Source: Verticillium longisporum
Lineage: Eukaryota > Ascomycota > Sordariomycetes > Glomerellales > Plectosphaerellaceae
Length of the DNA stretch: 64,000 nucleotides
NCBI GenBank assembly: GCA_019188255.1
Contig: JAETXT010000002.1
Coordinates: 4,030,001 to 4,094,000 of the forward strand
Reading direction: 5' to 3'
The translations under genes and the position numbers were made by a program. Below the pieces are notes generated by a model. The model did no database searches and had not been told where the DNA came from. It saw only the letters and a list, made by a program, of their open reading frames with translations. The stretch's first letter is position 1; each line of letters begins with the position of its first letter. Shown piece after piece: positions 12,488-26,336 of this stretch.

Positions 12488-12678
12488 GCGAGGGACAGGA
12501 CAAGATTGCTCAGAAGGAAGTAGATATCCAGATAAAAGAGGAAACGCTGCAGAACCCGGGTCCCGCGTCGTGGTCCCAGCCGAAGAAACGATGCTGTAGC
12601 GTATGCGGGAAGACCGGCCACAACGCGAGAACTTGTCAGGTAGCTATCTCATCGTCTGCAAAAGACGAGGAGGAGTGA
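12478..12678 (+). CDS. second ORF of the Fot/pogo element: CCHC zinc-knuckle peptide
   Basis: A 66-aa frame whose ATG lies inside the last codons of the transposase: GCATGGCTGTAG holds both the transposase stop and this start, so the frames overlap by 10 bases. It encodes CCSVCGKTGHNARTC, a C-x2-C-x4-H-x4-C knuckle, and an acidic end. The same ORF is unchanged in copy 2, which supports selection or very recent duplication. It could be made by reinitiation after the overlapping stop, by ribosomal frameshifting or by splicing. Fusion to the transposase is plausible, since related fungal elements can carry a C-terminal knuckle. Confidence 0.6.
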   Translation: MAVGEGQDKIAQKEVDIQIKEETLQNPGPASWSQPKKRCCSVCGKTGHNARTCQVAISSSAKDEEE

Positions 12679-12874
12679 TTTTAATTGATTTACGGCGTTT
12701 GGGTTGAGGTTTTCCTCGGAATGTTTGTCGGGTCGGGGTGAAGTGAACCACTCGCATGGGTGAACCACTCGCTTGTGGATTACGTTATATTAATACGATT
12801 TATAATATTAGGATCGTAAAAAGCCCTCTAAATCGTAAGTAATATACTAAGACCTCCCTCTTAAATAGTAGAAT

Positions 12875-13163
12875 TATTAAGAGGGCTTTATTATTTATAT
12901 AAACCCCGATTTATTACTTTAACTATACCTAAGAGCTCTAAATAGATAGGGTTAGTAATATAAGATTTATAATAATTATTAATACTATCTCTCTAAATTA
13001 CTACTACTTATATAAATTAGATATACCTATCTAATTTACTAATTACGTAAGCTATAAATTATATACTCCTAAGAGCTATAAATCCTAGCCCTAGTAATTA
13101 CTATATCGGTGAATCCTATATAGTAATTACCGACCTAGGTAATCCCCTAATATTAGTTTAAGA
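12875..13163 (-). repeat. LTR A of copia element E1
   Basis: Starts TATTAAGAGGGCTTTATTAT and ends near TTTAAGA. The TA ends are what TG...CA LTR termini become after RIP. Preceded by the target duplication AGAAT. As E1 is coded on the minus strand, this is its 3' LTR. Confidence 0.8.
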
Positions 13164-16100
13164 TTAGCTATCTTTTCTTTATAGATAGGATTACCTTAGG
13201 GACTAATATTGGGCTCTATTATCTAGGTTAATAGCTACTTTAACGTATTTATAATCCTCTAGTCTCTAGCGTATTAGATCTACTATTCTAATCTATAAAA
13301 TGAATAAATAAATAAGTAATAATAGGAGAATAATAGATAGAATAAGGAAAATATAGCTTAATACTACTATTCCTATAAATACTAAATCCCTAGTCCCTAG
13401 TATTATAGATTAATTAAATTAGCCGCTAAATAGCTCTCTAAAGAAACGAATTAAATTATAATTAAATAATAGGAATAGGCCTTTAAGCCCTTTAATAAAG
13501 AAAATAAATAGCTAATTAAATAGTATTCTTATAATAGCTAGATATAGGCTTTTAAAGTCTATAAATCGCTAGTTTATTAATTAAAAGTAGAAGAATAATT
13601 ATTATTACCCTTTATTAGCCTTTTAATAGGAATAATAATATTAAACTATTTAAATAGGATTAATAGATCCTATTAAGCTAATCTAATAAATACTATATTC
13701 TAGGGATCTATATATCTAGTTAATAAATTATAATAATTCTATTCTTTTTACTTTTCCTCTTCTTTATTATAATTCTTTATTTTAAAATTAACTAGCTTAA
13801 TCTACTATTTTAGAGCTCCGATAATTAATAAATCCCCCTTTTTATTACTCTCTCTCTCTCTCTCTTTCTCTTATCCCTAGCCTTAATAATACTACTTAAG
13901 TATAAAGCCCCTATACCTATTACCCCTTCTATTAAGAGAGTAGCGAAGTATAAGAATTTAGTTAATATTAATTATAGGAGCTATTAATCTAGGATATAGT
14001 ATATATATATAATAATATTTATAAAGTCCTCTATTTAGAATACTTAAAGTCTTATCTTATTAATAAGTAAATTAAAATTAATATTAATAATATATATTTC
14101 GATTTAGAGCTTAAGGGCTCCTATTATTATAAATATACTTCTAAGTATTCTTATAAATTAATATAAGCTTCTATAATCTCTATTTTCTAATATTTATAGC
14201 TTTAACGATTATTATCTATAATCTAATTAGAGCATTTAAACTTATTATAAAGCTTTTAGCTATTTAGGATAAGAATAATAAACTAATAAACTCTCTTCTT
14301 TATTATTTCCCTAATCATCTAATTATATAATTAATTAATAAAGGATATAGGATATAGAGAAATAATATACTATTATAAAAAGTATATTAATAATTATTAA
14401 AGAGGAGGAGGCGAAGGGGGGTAATAACTTTAATAAAGACCTCGATAATCTTAATAATATTAATTATAAAGTAGCTAAGTAGGCTATAGCTCTAGAGCTC
14501 TTTAATTACCTCTAATAGGACTTACTAGAGTAATTAAACTTAGAGTCTTTAGACTCTAAGGCCTAGTCCGCTTTATAGAATAGTTACTTTACTATTTAGT
14601 AATCGTAGAGTCGTCGTTTTTACTTCTAGGGTACTCGTTTTTAGGCTTTATTATATTTTTACTAATATTAATTACTTTTACCCCTTAATTATTCTTTTTT
14701 TAATGTTTAATTTATCCTTTAATCTTAATTATAATTTCATTAAAGCTTATTAATACTTCTAATATTTAATTTAATACTCTTTTAATTATTAAATCTATAG
14801 AGTTATTACCTTTAATAATCTAATAAATTTCATCGATTTTATATTCTTTATAGCTTTATTATAATATTATAAGATCTATTATTAAATATTTCTCTATTAT
14901 TATATTTAATTAAATAAAGTACTAATAAAGTAAATAGCTATTAATATAGATAATTATCTATAGAAATAATAGTTCTAAGTATTTATAGATCTCTTAGAGT
15001 ATCTATTTAAGGATATAAGCTATATTAAAGCTATTAATTATCCTATAGATTTCGTTAATTAGAATTAAATATATAATCTATTTATATTTAATAAATTATT
15101 AATAGAGGATATTATTATATACTATAAAGGCGTTCTCTTAATCGTAGAAACGTTTATTATTAAAGAGGATAATAAATCTAATCTATAAACTAAAATCCTT
15201 ATTATTAATAAAGGAGCTATTAATAAATATATAAAGCTAGCCTATTAAGAGATCGAAGTATATATAATTTAGGCTATAGCCTATATTAATAGTCTACTAT
15301 TATATATATTTATTAAGCCATTTAAAGTTATCCTCCTATAAGTTCTTAGCTTAAACTATAATAGAGAAATTAAAGGCTACCTCTAATTAATAAATTAAAG
15401 TAATATAAATACTACGAGCTCTCTAAGTAATATATTACTATTCTAAACTTACTATCCCTAGGGTTACTAGCTCTAAGTAATTACTTTAGCCTTTCTATTA
15501 AATTATAAGATCTTTAATTCTAACTTTAATAATATAATTATTAAAGATACCTTTAGAATTTATATTAAGGATAGAAGTAGGCTTTGCTTAGAAGTTAGCG
15601 CTTTCGAGCTCTATTTATTCCTTTTATATATATATAGGCTCTCTAAGGTTAAGGGTATTATTAATCTATATCCTAATTAATCTAAAGCTCTCTCTAGCTC
15701 TAGTTAGAAGTAAATATAGATTATAGCCTATTAGAATAGTATTTAAGCGCTCTTTATAATAATATTAATAGATTATAAACTAATAGAGATCTAATTCTAT
15801 AATATTATAGAGTAGCTTTATAATATAGAAGATAATTCCTTCTAAGTATCTATATTATAGCTCTTTAGGAATATATAGGAGAATATTATATAATAGATCT
15901 ATAATACTCTAGGTATAGGCTTAATTAATATTATAATATATTAGCTAATAGCTATATTATTATAGGATTAGGGTAATTGCTAGGATTAGCTATTAGCTAT
16001 AGTATAAATTATAGGCAATTATATTAATAGCATTATCTTCTCCTAATTACTATATCCTTAAACTACTAGTCTTAACTTCTTATATAGGGCTTAAGGGAGG

Positions 16101-16360
16101 CCTTTTATTTCTCTTATAAGCTAGTATCTAAAGATCTTAATATTAGGGAATATAGATCTCCTAATTAATATAATTATTCTAGCTACTAGGAATAAGTCGA
16201 TTTCCTCCTAATTAGACTATTTAAACGGCTTCCTAGGGATTATTATTCTACCTTTATTATATAGTTTAATAGCTAAATCGTAACCCTATTATTCCTTTTT
16301 AATAATAAATTAATACTTAATCTATAAAGTCCTAGTTATATTATTCTTATAATCTATAAA

Positions 16361-16649
16361 TATTAAATTAATATTAGGGGATTACCTAGATCGGTAATTA
16401 CTATATAGGATTTACTAATATAGTAATTACTAGGGCTAGGATTTATAGCTCTTAGGAATATATAATTTATAGCTTATATAATTAGTAAATTAGATAAGTA
16501 TATCTAATTTATATAAATAATAGTAATTTAGAGAGATAGTATTAATAATTATTATAAGTCTTATATTACCTTCCCTATCTATTTAGAGCTCTTAGGTATA
16601 GCTAAAGTAATAAAATAGGGTTTATATAAATAATAAAGCCCTCTTAATA
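16361..16649 (+). repeat. LTR B (5' LTR of E2)
   Basis: 289 bp, starts TATTAAATTAATATTAGGGG and ends CCCTCTTAATA. It is the reverse complement of LTRs A and D. Confidence 0.8.
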
Positions 16650-19600
16650 CTAATTAGTATTACGTTTAATATAATATAGAATAGCTAGAGCTAGAGAAGT
16701 TAAGATCGATCTTATAAATAGTAAATTTATTATATATAAGCTTATCGATTACGCTTTATAAGTAATTATAAGAGTACTATTTACTTTAAGTATTTTAGGA
16801 CTCTTATAAGAGCTTAATAATAGAGAAACCCTCTATTATATAATCTATAGGAGTACTATCTACTTTAAGTATCTTAGGACTCTTATATTAAAGATTACTA
16901 TCTAGGCTATATTACTAGCTATCAACCCTAATAAATAAAGCTCTATAGGATAATTAATTAATTATAATAAACCTTTAATAAAGTTAATAATAATAAGCTC
17001 CTTAGATTATAATAATAGCTCTATAATAGAGCTAGAGAGCGCTAAAAAGATATAATAGGAGTTCGATAATATTCTAAAAGAACTTAATATATTACGCTTA
17101 ATATAGAAGGTTAGGAAGCGTCTCGATATTCACTTTATTATTAATAGAATAGAATTATAGTTCCCTAGATTACTAGATTTAGTATCTATAGATCTTAAGA
17201 GCATTTAGATCTTTAAAGTAATAAGTATATATAGGATTATAAAGGGAGTTTACTTCTTAGAAGCGTTTATTAAAGACTTCTAGGGCTAGATTAAAGAGGA
17301 CTTTAATTCCTATAATATAATAATTACTTAAACGCTAAAGGTATATCTAGTAGAGTATAGGATCCCTCTTCTAGGAATAGTAAATGCTAAAACGTTAAAG
17401 AGATTAGTATTAATATTCTTATAGGAGGAAATGCTTAATATAATAGAGTCGATTATTATTAATTAGGATTTAATATTTTAAAGAGTAGAGGAATAGGGAG
17501 ATTAATAGGACGATAAATAGTAATTTATAGGGAACGCTTAGCTATCCTAAATCCGAAAACTATAAATAGGGAGGATAGATCCCTAATAGCCTTTAATTCT
17601 AGGGTTATTTAATTAATAAAGTAAGTAATCTAATTAATAAGAGATTATACTTTAATTATAAAGAAATAAAACTTTACCTTTAAATATTATTTAGAACTTA
17701 TTAGCTTAATATTATATTCTATTATTATATAAATTAGTAAATTTACTAATCGATAGAGCTATAATTAAGTAATTTATATTACTCTTAAATAAGGAGAGTA
17801 ATTATTCTAGGGAGACCTATAATATCCTTAATAATAAAATATATATCTCTATAGACGTTTACGAACTATTATAAATCTATTATATATAGCTTTATATATT
17901 CTTCCTAAATATACTTTTAAAGTATATATAAACTTTCTTCTTAGAATATATAAACTAGAATAAAGGATTCTATTAAATATATTTAACGATTAAATAATAG
18001 TTCGATTTAGAGATTAATAGAATATAATATTATATAGATTAGAGCTTAATAACGTTCTATTCTATAATAATAGAAGCTAATAATATAGGAAAGCTATAAA
18101 TAGAAGTTCTCTAGATCTTTCTAAATAGGCTTTAATAGTATTAGAGAGTACTTAGCTCTATATTTAAAGAAGAGACTTATCTTTATATAAATACTCTAAA
18201 GGTAATTTAAAGCATTCTAGAGTTAAAGATTATATTAATAAAATTAGAATAATCTTTTAATATATTATATATATAGCTTAAGAGTATATTAAAGATAGAG
18301 GAGAATATTAAAACGCTTAAGTACTTCTATATTAATAGACGTTATAGGAGCGGATATCGCTAAGCTAGTAGAAAGGGAGATTATAGAGAGTAATTAATAT
18401 ATAGAATTAATAATTATTAGCTATCTAGAATTCGTAAATACTAGATATACTCTAAATTAGATTATAGATTAATAAAGTATTCTCCTAAAGAATAATAATA
18501 TTTAAAAGAGTAATAGAAATGTATATAGGAAGTATATAGGGATTAATAGAAGGGATATTATTAGTTTTTAATAATAATAGAACCTATTAAGAGCTCGGAA
18601 TTAGATAATCCTATTTCTAATAAGCTAGGAGTAGATAATATTTATAGGTTTAATCCTAAGAGTAAATTAATAAATACTTATATTATATACTTCCTAGTAA
18701 ATAAGTTATTCTAATATAGAATTAGGGGGAATAATCTAAAAGCTAAAATAATAGCTTTAATAGAATAGTTCTTTATTTAATATTAAATTAATAGTATTTC
18801 TATTTAATATAGTATTATCCTTAATATAAATATAATATTAGTTTCTATAATAGGAGCTTTATAGATAAGGGCCTTAATAGCCTTAATATTAAATATAATA
18901 GTTAATAAATAGGGAATAGGGGCTAGAATAAGATTTAGAATAGGAAACCCTATATTTATAATAGAGGAGACTATTATTCTAATATTAATTAGGAGAATTA
19001 TTTTCTATATCGTCCTAATAGATACCCTATTCCTACTTTATATTAAGGATATAGATAATCTTAGAATCTATTTAGATAATATATATAATAAGCTAATAAA
19101 GTATATTAAGGAGATCTAGGAGTATATACCTATCTTCTATAAATAGGGCTATTTATAGTTCTTCCTAGATACGAAGACCTATATTAGCTCTAGGATTATA
19201 TATATAATAGGGAGAGAGAGCGAAAGAGTAGTATTTCTAATAGAAATAGAGCTCCGATATATTTATAAACGGTTTAATTATCTATCTATAGAGAAGCTAT
19301 AGAACCTATTCTAGAGAGTAGACTATAATATAAATCGGGATACTCTAGAGCTAATAAACTATTTCTATTATTATTATTAGATTAAAAGGAAGTCTCTATA
19401 ATACTTTAAGTTTACTCTAAAGTTAGATATTAACTTTAATTATAAGATTTCAATCGATATTATATATTTAAATAGAAAGCTTATTCTTTATATAATTAAT
19501 ATAAATATAGGGTTCTAATCTATAACTTTTATTCCTAATTTTATAGCTTATATAATATAGGAAGCTCTTAAGAGGTATTAATTAGATATATATCTTAGGC

Positions 19601-19859
19601 CTCTAGACGTTATAACTATTAATACTAGAACGAACTTTACTTCTATAGAGTTTAGGGTAGAGGTACGCCTCTTAGGTATAATCTATTATTAGATCCCTAT
19701 AGAGGCCTATTAATTAATTAATAAAGTTAAGAGCTATTATAAATTAATATATAGAGTATATAAGATCTTAAAAGTAGAATCTTATAATATAAGCCTAGAA
19801 TCGCTACTTTAAGGAGCTATAAAGGTAGTAAACGATATTATTAAGCTTAATAGATTAAT

Positions 19860-21950
19860 ATTTATATTATTTATATTTAGGGCGATACCTAGGATTACTA
19901 TTAACTTAGCGCCTATTACGATCTAAGTATAGCGCACTAAAGCGGTTAATAAGGCGATAGTGGAGCTTTAGCGAATAATTGCTAAATAGAAGGTTAATAA
20001 TACTCTTAATATCTATAATAGACTAGATATTAAATAGTTATTACCGAGATCGCTAGAGCTAGGAAGCGATATTCTTATATTCTAAGAATAGGAGAAATAG
20101 ACTAGTCCCTATAAGGTTATATCGGTTTCTAATATAGTAATTATAATTGAAATAGTTAATAGCTTAATAGAATTTAGAGGAATATATATTAAGCTATATA
20201 ATAGATCGCTAGATTAATAGATTAAGGAGATAATAGTAATTCGAACTATAAAGACCCTAGAACTATTTAAATACTTAGAGCTAATTCTATTATAATAATA
20301 TAGGAGATCTAGGAAGTTAATAAATACTATAAATCTATTATAGGCGGCTTTTATAGATTATAAGAATAATATAATTAAATCTTTATAGATTAAGCGCTAA
20401 TTTATTATTAAAAGGGAATAATAGGGGTACGACCTAGCTATTTAATTATATAATAAAGGTAGAATAATAACCCCTAGGAAGCTATTTAAATAGTCCGATT
20501 AAGAGGAAATCGATTTACTCTTAATAGCTAGAGTAATCGTATTAATTAGGAGATCTATATTTCCTAGTACTAAGAACTTTAGATACTAGCTTATAAGAGA
20601 GGTAAAAGGCCTCCCTTAAGCCCTATATAAGAAATTAAAACTAATAGTTTAAGGATATAATAACTAGGAGAAGATAACCCTATTTACGTAATCGCCTATA
20701 ATTATACGCTATAGCTAATAACTAATCCTAGCGATTACCCTAATACTATAATGCTATAGCTATTAATTAATACTCTATAATATTAATTAAGCTTATACTT
20801 AGAGCGCTATAGATCTATTACGTAACGTTCTACTATATATTCCTAAGGAGCTATAGTATAAATACCTTAATAGAATTATCTTCTATATTATAAAGCTACT
20901 CTATAATATTATAGAATTAGGTCTCTATTAATTTATAATTTATTAGCGTTATTATAGAGAGCGCCTAAATACTATCCTAATAGGCTACGATCTATATTTA
21001 CTCTTAACTAGAGCTAGAGAGAGCTTTAGGCTAATTAGGATATAGATTAACGATACCCTTAACCTTAGAGAGCCTATATTTATATAAAAGGAATAAATAG
21101 AGCTCGAAAGCGCTAGCTTCTCAGTAAAGCTTATTTCTATCTTTAATATAGGATCTAATAACGTCTTTAATAGCTATATTATTAAAATTAGAATTAAAGA
21201 TCTTACGATTTAATAGAAAGGCTAAAGTAATCGCTTAGAGCTAGTAACCCTAGGGATAATAAGCTTAGAGTAGGAATATATTACTTAGAGAGCTTATAGT
21301 ATTTATATTACTTTAACCTATTAATTAGAGGTAACCTTCGATTTCTCTATTATAGCCTAAGCTAAGAACCTATAGGAGGACGACTTTAAATAGCTTAATA
21401 AATATATATAATAATAGATCGCTAATATAGGCTATAGCCTAAATTATATATACTTAGATCTCTTAATAGCTTAACTTTATATATTTATTAATAGCTCCTT
21501 TATTAATAATAAGGACATTAATTTATAGATTAGATTCGTTATCCTCTTAAATAATAAACGTTCTTATAATTAGGAGAATACCTTTATAATATATAATAAT
21601 ATCCTCTATTAATAATCTATTAAATATAAATAGGTTATATATTTAGTTCTAGTTAGCGAGATCTATAGGATAGTTAATAGCTTTAATATAGCTTATATCC
21701 TTAAATAGATACTTTAAGAGATCTATAAATACTTAGAACTATTACTCTTATAGATAATTATTTATATTAATAATTACTCGCTCTATTAATATTTTATTTA
21801 ATTAAATATAATAATAAAGAAATACTTAATAATAGATCTTATAGTATTATAATAAAGCTATAAAGAATACGAAGTTAATAAAATTCATTAGATTACTAGA
21901 AGTAATAACTCTATAGATTTAATAATTAAAGGAGTACTAAACTAAATACT
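19860..21950 (+). pseudogene. RIP-inactivated copia pol (integrase end, RT, RNase H)
   Basis: Conceptual plus-strand translation across stops recovers AIPRIT and KAVNKAIVEL near 19890-19970 (end of the integrase region), then IN*AYT*SAIDL and IPKEL near 20780-20850 (RT, where copia has DIxQAYxQS), and I*INDTL near 21038-21060 at the catalytic (V/I)DD position. The DD reads ND, so the first catalytic Asp is lost in the way RIP would do it. Near 21828-21930, DLIVL**SYKEYEVNKIH and RSNNSIDLIIK match the end of copia RNase H. Most stops are TAA/TAG where CAA, CAG or TGG is expected. It cannot make an active product. Confidence 0.75.
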
Positions 21951-23636
21951 AGAAGTATTAATAAGCTCTAATAAAGTTATAATTAAGATTAAAGGATAAA
22001 TTAAATATTAAGAAAAGAATAATTAAAGGGTAAAAGTAATTAATATTAATAAAAATATAATAAAGCTTAAAAATAAGTACCCTAGAAGTAAAAACGATAA
22101 CCCTATAATTAGTAAAATAGTAAAATAACTATTCTATAAAGCGGACTAGGCCTTAGAATCCGAAGAATCCGAGTTTAATTACTTTAGCGAGTCCTATTAG
22201 AGGTAATTAAAGAGCTATAGAGCTATAGCCCGCTTAGCTACTTTATAGTTAATATTATAAAGATTATTAAGGTCCTTATTAGGGTTATTACCCCCCTTTA
22301 TCTCCTCCTCCTTAGCGATTATTAATATATTCTTTATAATAGTATACTACTTCTCTATATCCTATATCCCCTATTAATTAATTATATAATTAGATAATTA
22401 GGGAAATAATAGAGAAGAGAGCTTATTAGTTTATTATTCTTATTCTAAATAGCTAAAAACTTTATAATAGGCTTAAACGCCCTAATTAGACTATAGATAA
22501 TAATCGTTAGAGCTATAGATATTAGAAATAGAGATCGTAGAAGTTTATATTAATTTATAAGAGTATTTAGAAATATATTTATAATAATAGGAACCTTTAA
22601 GCTCTAGATCGTAGTATATATTATTAATATTAGTTTTAATTTATTTATTAATAAGATAAGACTTTAAATACCTTAAATTAGGGACCTTATAAATATTACT
22701 ATATATATATACTATATACTAGGATTAATAGCTCTTACGATTAATATTAATTATATTCTTATACTTAGCTACTCTCTTAGTAGGAGGGGTAATAGGCGTA
22801 GGGGCTTTATACTTAAGAGGCATTATCGAGGCTAGGATAAGAGAGAAAGAGAGAGAGAGAGAATAGTAAAAAGGCGGAGTTAGTAATCGTCGGAGCTCTA
22901 AAATAGTAGATTAAGCTAGCTAATCTTAAAAATAAAGAATCGTTATAGGGAAGAGGAAAAGTAAAAGGAATAGAGTTATTATAATTTATTAATTAGATAT
23001 ATAGGTCTATAGAGTATAGTATTTATTAAACTAGCTTAATAGAATCTATTAATTCTATTTAAGTAATTTAATTCTATTATTCCTATTAAAGGCGGTTTAA
23101 TTCTATTATTCCTATTAAAGGCAGTTTAATTCTATTATTCCTATTAAAAAGCTAATAAAGGAGTAATAATAATTATTCTTCTACCCTCTATTAGCGTATT
23201 AGCGATTTAGAGACTTTAGGAGCCTATATCTAGCTATTATAAGAGTATTAAGTAATTAGCTATTATACTATTTAATTACTATTTATTTCCTTTATTAAAA
23301 AGTTTAAAAGCTTATTCTTATTATTTAATTATAATTTAATTCGTTTCCTTAGAGAGCTATTTAGCGGCTAGTTAAGCTAATCTATAGAGCTAGGGACTAA
23401 GGGATCTAGTACTTATAGGAATAGTAGTATTAAGCCGTATTTTTCCTTATTCTATCTATTATTCTCCTATTATTACTTATTTATTTATTTATTTATTTAT
23501 TTTATAGATTAGGATAGTAGATCTAATATACTAGAGACTAGAGGATTATAAGCGTATTAGAGTAGCTATTAACCTAGGTAATAGAGCCCGATATTAGTCC
23601 CTTAGGCAATCTTATCTATAAAGAAAAGATAGCTAG

Positions 23637-23924
23637 TATTAAATTAATATTAGGGGATTACTTAGGTCGGTAATTACTATATAGGATTTACTAATATAGT
23701 AATTACTAGGGCTAGGATTTATAGCTCTAGGAGTACGTAATTTATAGCTTACGTAATCGGTAAATTGGATAAGTATATCTAATTTACGTAGATAGTAGTG
23801 ATTTAGATAGATATTAATTAATAATTATTATAAGTCTTATAGTACTAACTCTACCTATTTAGAGCTCTTAGGTATAGCTAAAGTAATAAATTAGGGTTAT
23901 ATAAGTAGTAAAGCCCTCTTAATA
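23637..23924 (+). repeat. LTR C (3' LTR of E2)
   Basis: 288 bp, same orientation as LTR B. It keeps more CG and GT sites than B, so the two LTRs took partly different RIP hits. Confidence 0.8.
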
Positions 23925-25488
23925 AAATTACCTTTAAAGTATTTATATAGAGATAAATCTCTTCCTTAAATATAGAGCTAAGTATTCTCTAATACTATTA
24001 AAGCCTATTTAGAAGGATCTAGAGAACTTCTATTTATAGCTTTTCTATATTATTAGCTTCTATTATTATAGAATAGAATATTATTAAGCTTTAATCTATA
24101 TAATATTATATTCTTTTAATCTCTAAATTAAATTATTATTTAATTATTAAATATATCTATTAGAATTATATACTTTAGCTTATATATTCTAGGAAAAAAG
24201 TATATATATACTTTAAAAATATATTTAAGAAGAATATATAGAGCTATATATATTAGATTTATAATAGTTTATAAACGTTTATAAATATCCTTATTTTATT
24301 ATTAAGAATATTATAGGTTTCCTTAGAATAATTATTATCTTTATTCTATAATAATATAAATTATTTAATTAAAGATCTATTAATTAATAAATTAACCGAT
24401 TTATATAATAATAGAATATAATATTAAAGTAATAGGTTTTAAATAATATTTAAGGATAAGGTTTTATTTCTTTATAATTAAAGTATAATCTCTTATTAAT
24501 TAGATTATCTACTCTATTAATTAAATAACCCTAGAATTAAGGGCTATTAGGGATCTATCCTCCCTATTCTTAGTTCTCGAATTTAGGATAATTAAGTATT
24601 CCTTATAGATTATTATTTATTATCCTATTAATCTCCTTATTCTTCTACTCCTTAGAATACTAAATCCTAATTAATAATAATCGTTTCTATTATATTAAGT
24701 ATTTCCTTCTATAAGAATATTAATATTAATCTCTTTAACGTTTTAGCGTTTATCGTTCCTAGAAGAGGGATCCTATACTTTACTAAATATACCTTTAATA
24801 CTTAAATAATCGTTATATTATAGAAGTCGAAGTCCTCTTTAATCTAGCTCTAGAAGTCCTTAATAAATACTTCTAGGAAGTAAACTCCTTTTATGATTCT
24901 ATATATACTTATTACTTTAAGGATCTAAATACTCTTAAGCTCGATAAATACTAAATCTAGTAATCTAGGGAATTATAATTCTATTCTATTAATAATAAAG
25001 TTAATATTAAGACCCTTCCTAACCTTCTATATTAAATATAATATATTAAGTTCTTCTAAAATACTATTAAACTCTTATTATATCTTTTTAATATTCTCTA
25101 GCTCTATTATAGAGCTATTACTATAATCCGAAGAGCTTATTATTATTAATTTTATTAAAGCTCTATTATAGCTAATTAACTATTCTATAGAGCTTCATTT
25201 ATTAGGTTTAGGAATTAATAATATAGCTTAAATAGTAATCTTAGATATAGGAGTCCTAAGATACTTAAAATAGATAATATTTCCATAGATTATATAATAG
25301 GGGATTTCCCTATTATTAAGCTCTTATAAGAGTCTTAAAATACTTAAAGTAAATAGTATTCTTATAATTACTTATAAAGTATAATCGATAAGCTTATATA
25401 TAGTAAATTTACTATATATAGAATCGATTCTAACTTCTCTAGCTCTAGCTATTCTATAACTTATTATATTAAGTATAATATTAATTAA

Positions 25489-25777
25489 TATTAAAAGGGC
25501 TTTATTATTTATATAAACCCCGATTTATTACTTTAATTATACTTAAGAGCTCTAAATAGATGAGGTTAGTAATATAAGATTTATAATAATTATTAATACT
25601 ATCTCTCTAAGTTACTACTATTTATATAAATTAGACATATCTATTTAATTTACTAATTATATAAGCTATAAACTATATACTCCTAAGAGCTATAAATCCT
25701 AGCCCTAGTAATTACTATATTAGTAAATCCTATATAGTAATTACCGACCTAGGCAATCCCCTCATATTAGTTTAATA
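25489..25777 (-). repeat. LTR D (5' LTR of E1)
   Basis: 289 bp in the same orientation as LTR A. It ends TTTAATA and is followed at once by the AGAAT target duplication. Confidence 0.8.
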
Positions 25778-26336
25778 AGAATAATTATAATAGTTATTTA
25801 ATAAGATCGGAATATATCTCTATTAGCTATCTACCTCCTACTTAAGGGTTCCTTACTATAGGTAATTAATTTTAGAGGAAGGCTTCTATTAGAGACCCTT
25901 TAATATAGTAGGTCTAGCCTTCCCTTAATCGTAGAGGAGCTTTATCTTTATTATCGGGCCGCTCTTAATTCTATTAATCTTCTTCTAGATCCGTTTTATA
26001 ATTAATCCGTATCTATAATAAGTATAGTAATCGCGAATAGTTTTAAGTAGCTCTTTATATATATCTATAGTAGAGGAGACGATAGGACCTTTAATAATAG
26101 CCTCGGTAATAACTAGTAAGTCTATTAGTAAAGGAGGTATTAGAGAGGCTTCGTTTAATAATAAAATAATATATTAGTAATATCTAGACGGCTTAAAATA
26201 GGCGTATTTAGTACTATTATTATATTTAAGGGTATTAATAATTTAGTAGATAGATAGAGTAATTATAGAGCCTTAGGGGGCTACTAACTAGCCCTACGCT
26301 AGTCTATTAGCTAGTCTTAGCTTGTCTTTAGCTTAG

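Larger units (their letters stand above)
10927..12785 (+). mobile_element. Fot/pogo-type (Tc1-mariner superfamily) transposon, copy 1
   Basis: 1,859 bp with near-perfect 46-bp terminal inverted repeats beginning ACGTAATCCACAAGCGAGTG, flanked by TA on each side (10925-10926, 12786-12787), the target dinucleotide of Tc1/mariner elements. It keeps normal GC content and CpA/TpG inside a RIPed island, so it arrived after the surrounding elements were mutated. Each end holds two direct copies of GCGAGTGGTTCAC 17 bp apart, likely transposase-binding sites. It is essentially identical to the inverted copy at 41444-43303 apart from one missing A in a homopolymer. Confidence 0.93.
16361..23924 (+). mobile_element. 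Ty1/copia-like LTR retrotransposon E2, full length, RIP-degraded
   Basis: 7,564 bp between two direct LTRs (16361-16649 and 23637-23924), inserted in E1 in opposite orientation. A purine tract (AAAGAAAAGA, 23621-23630) just before the right LTR fits a polypurine tract. Plus-strand remnants run in copia order: integrase C-terminal region, reverse transcriptase, RNase H. No 5-bp target duplication is visible (ATAAA left, AAATT right). Together with the missing 2.1 kb of E1, this suggests a deletion at or after insertion. Confidence 0.85.
12875..25777 (-). mobile_element. Ty1/copia-like LTR retrotransposon E1, RIP-degraded, split by E2
   Basis: It is bounded by 289-bp direct LTRs (12875-13163 and 25489-25777) and flanked on both sides by the 5-mer AGAAT (12870-12874, 25778-25782), a retroviral-type target duplication. 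Internal sequence 13164-16360 is the inverted counterpart of E2 positions about 20350-23636, and 23925-25488 is the inverted counterpart of about 16650-18208. E1 is thus the same family as E2 in opposite orientation, coding strand minus. The segment equivalent to E2 18209-20349 (about 2.1 kb, integrase region) is missing at the point where E2 sits. Stops are everywhere and CpA is nearly absent. Confidence 0.85.

Noticed and set aside
12875..25777. Regularly repeated AT-rich blocks that might suggest a CRISPR array or centromere
   Set aside because: The repeats are four LTRs of two nested retrotransposons; CRISPR arrays are not expected in fungi, and there is no spacer pattern.
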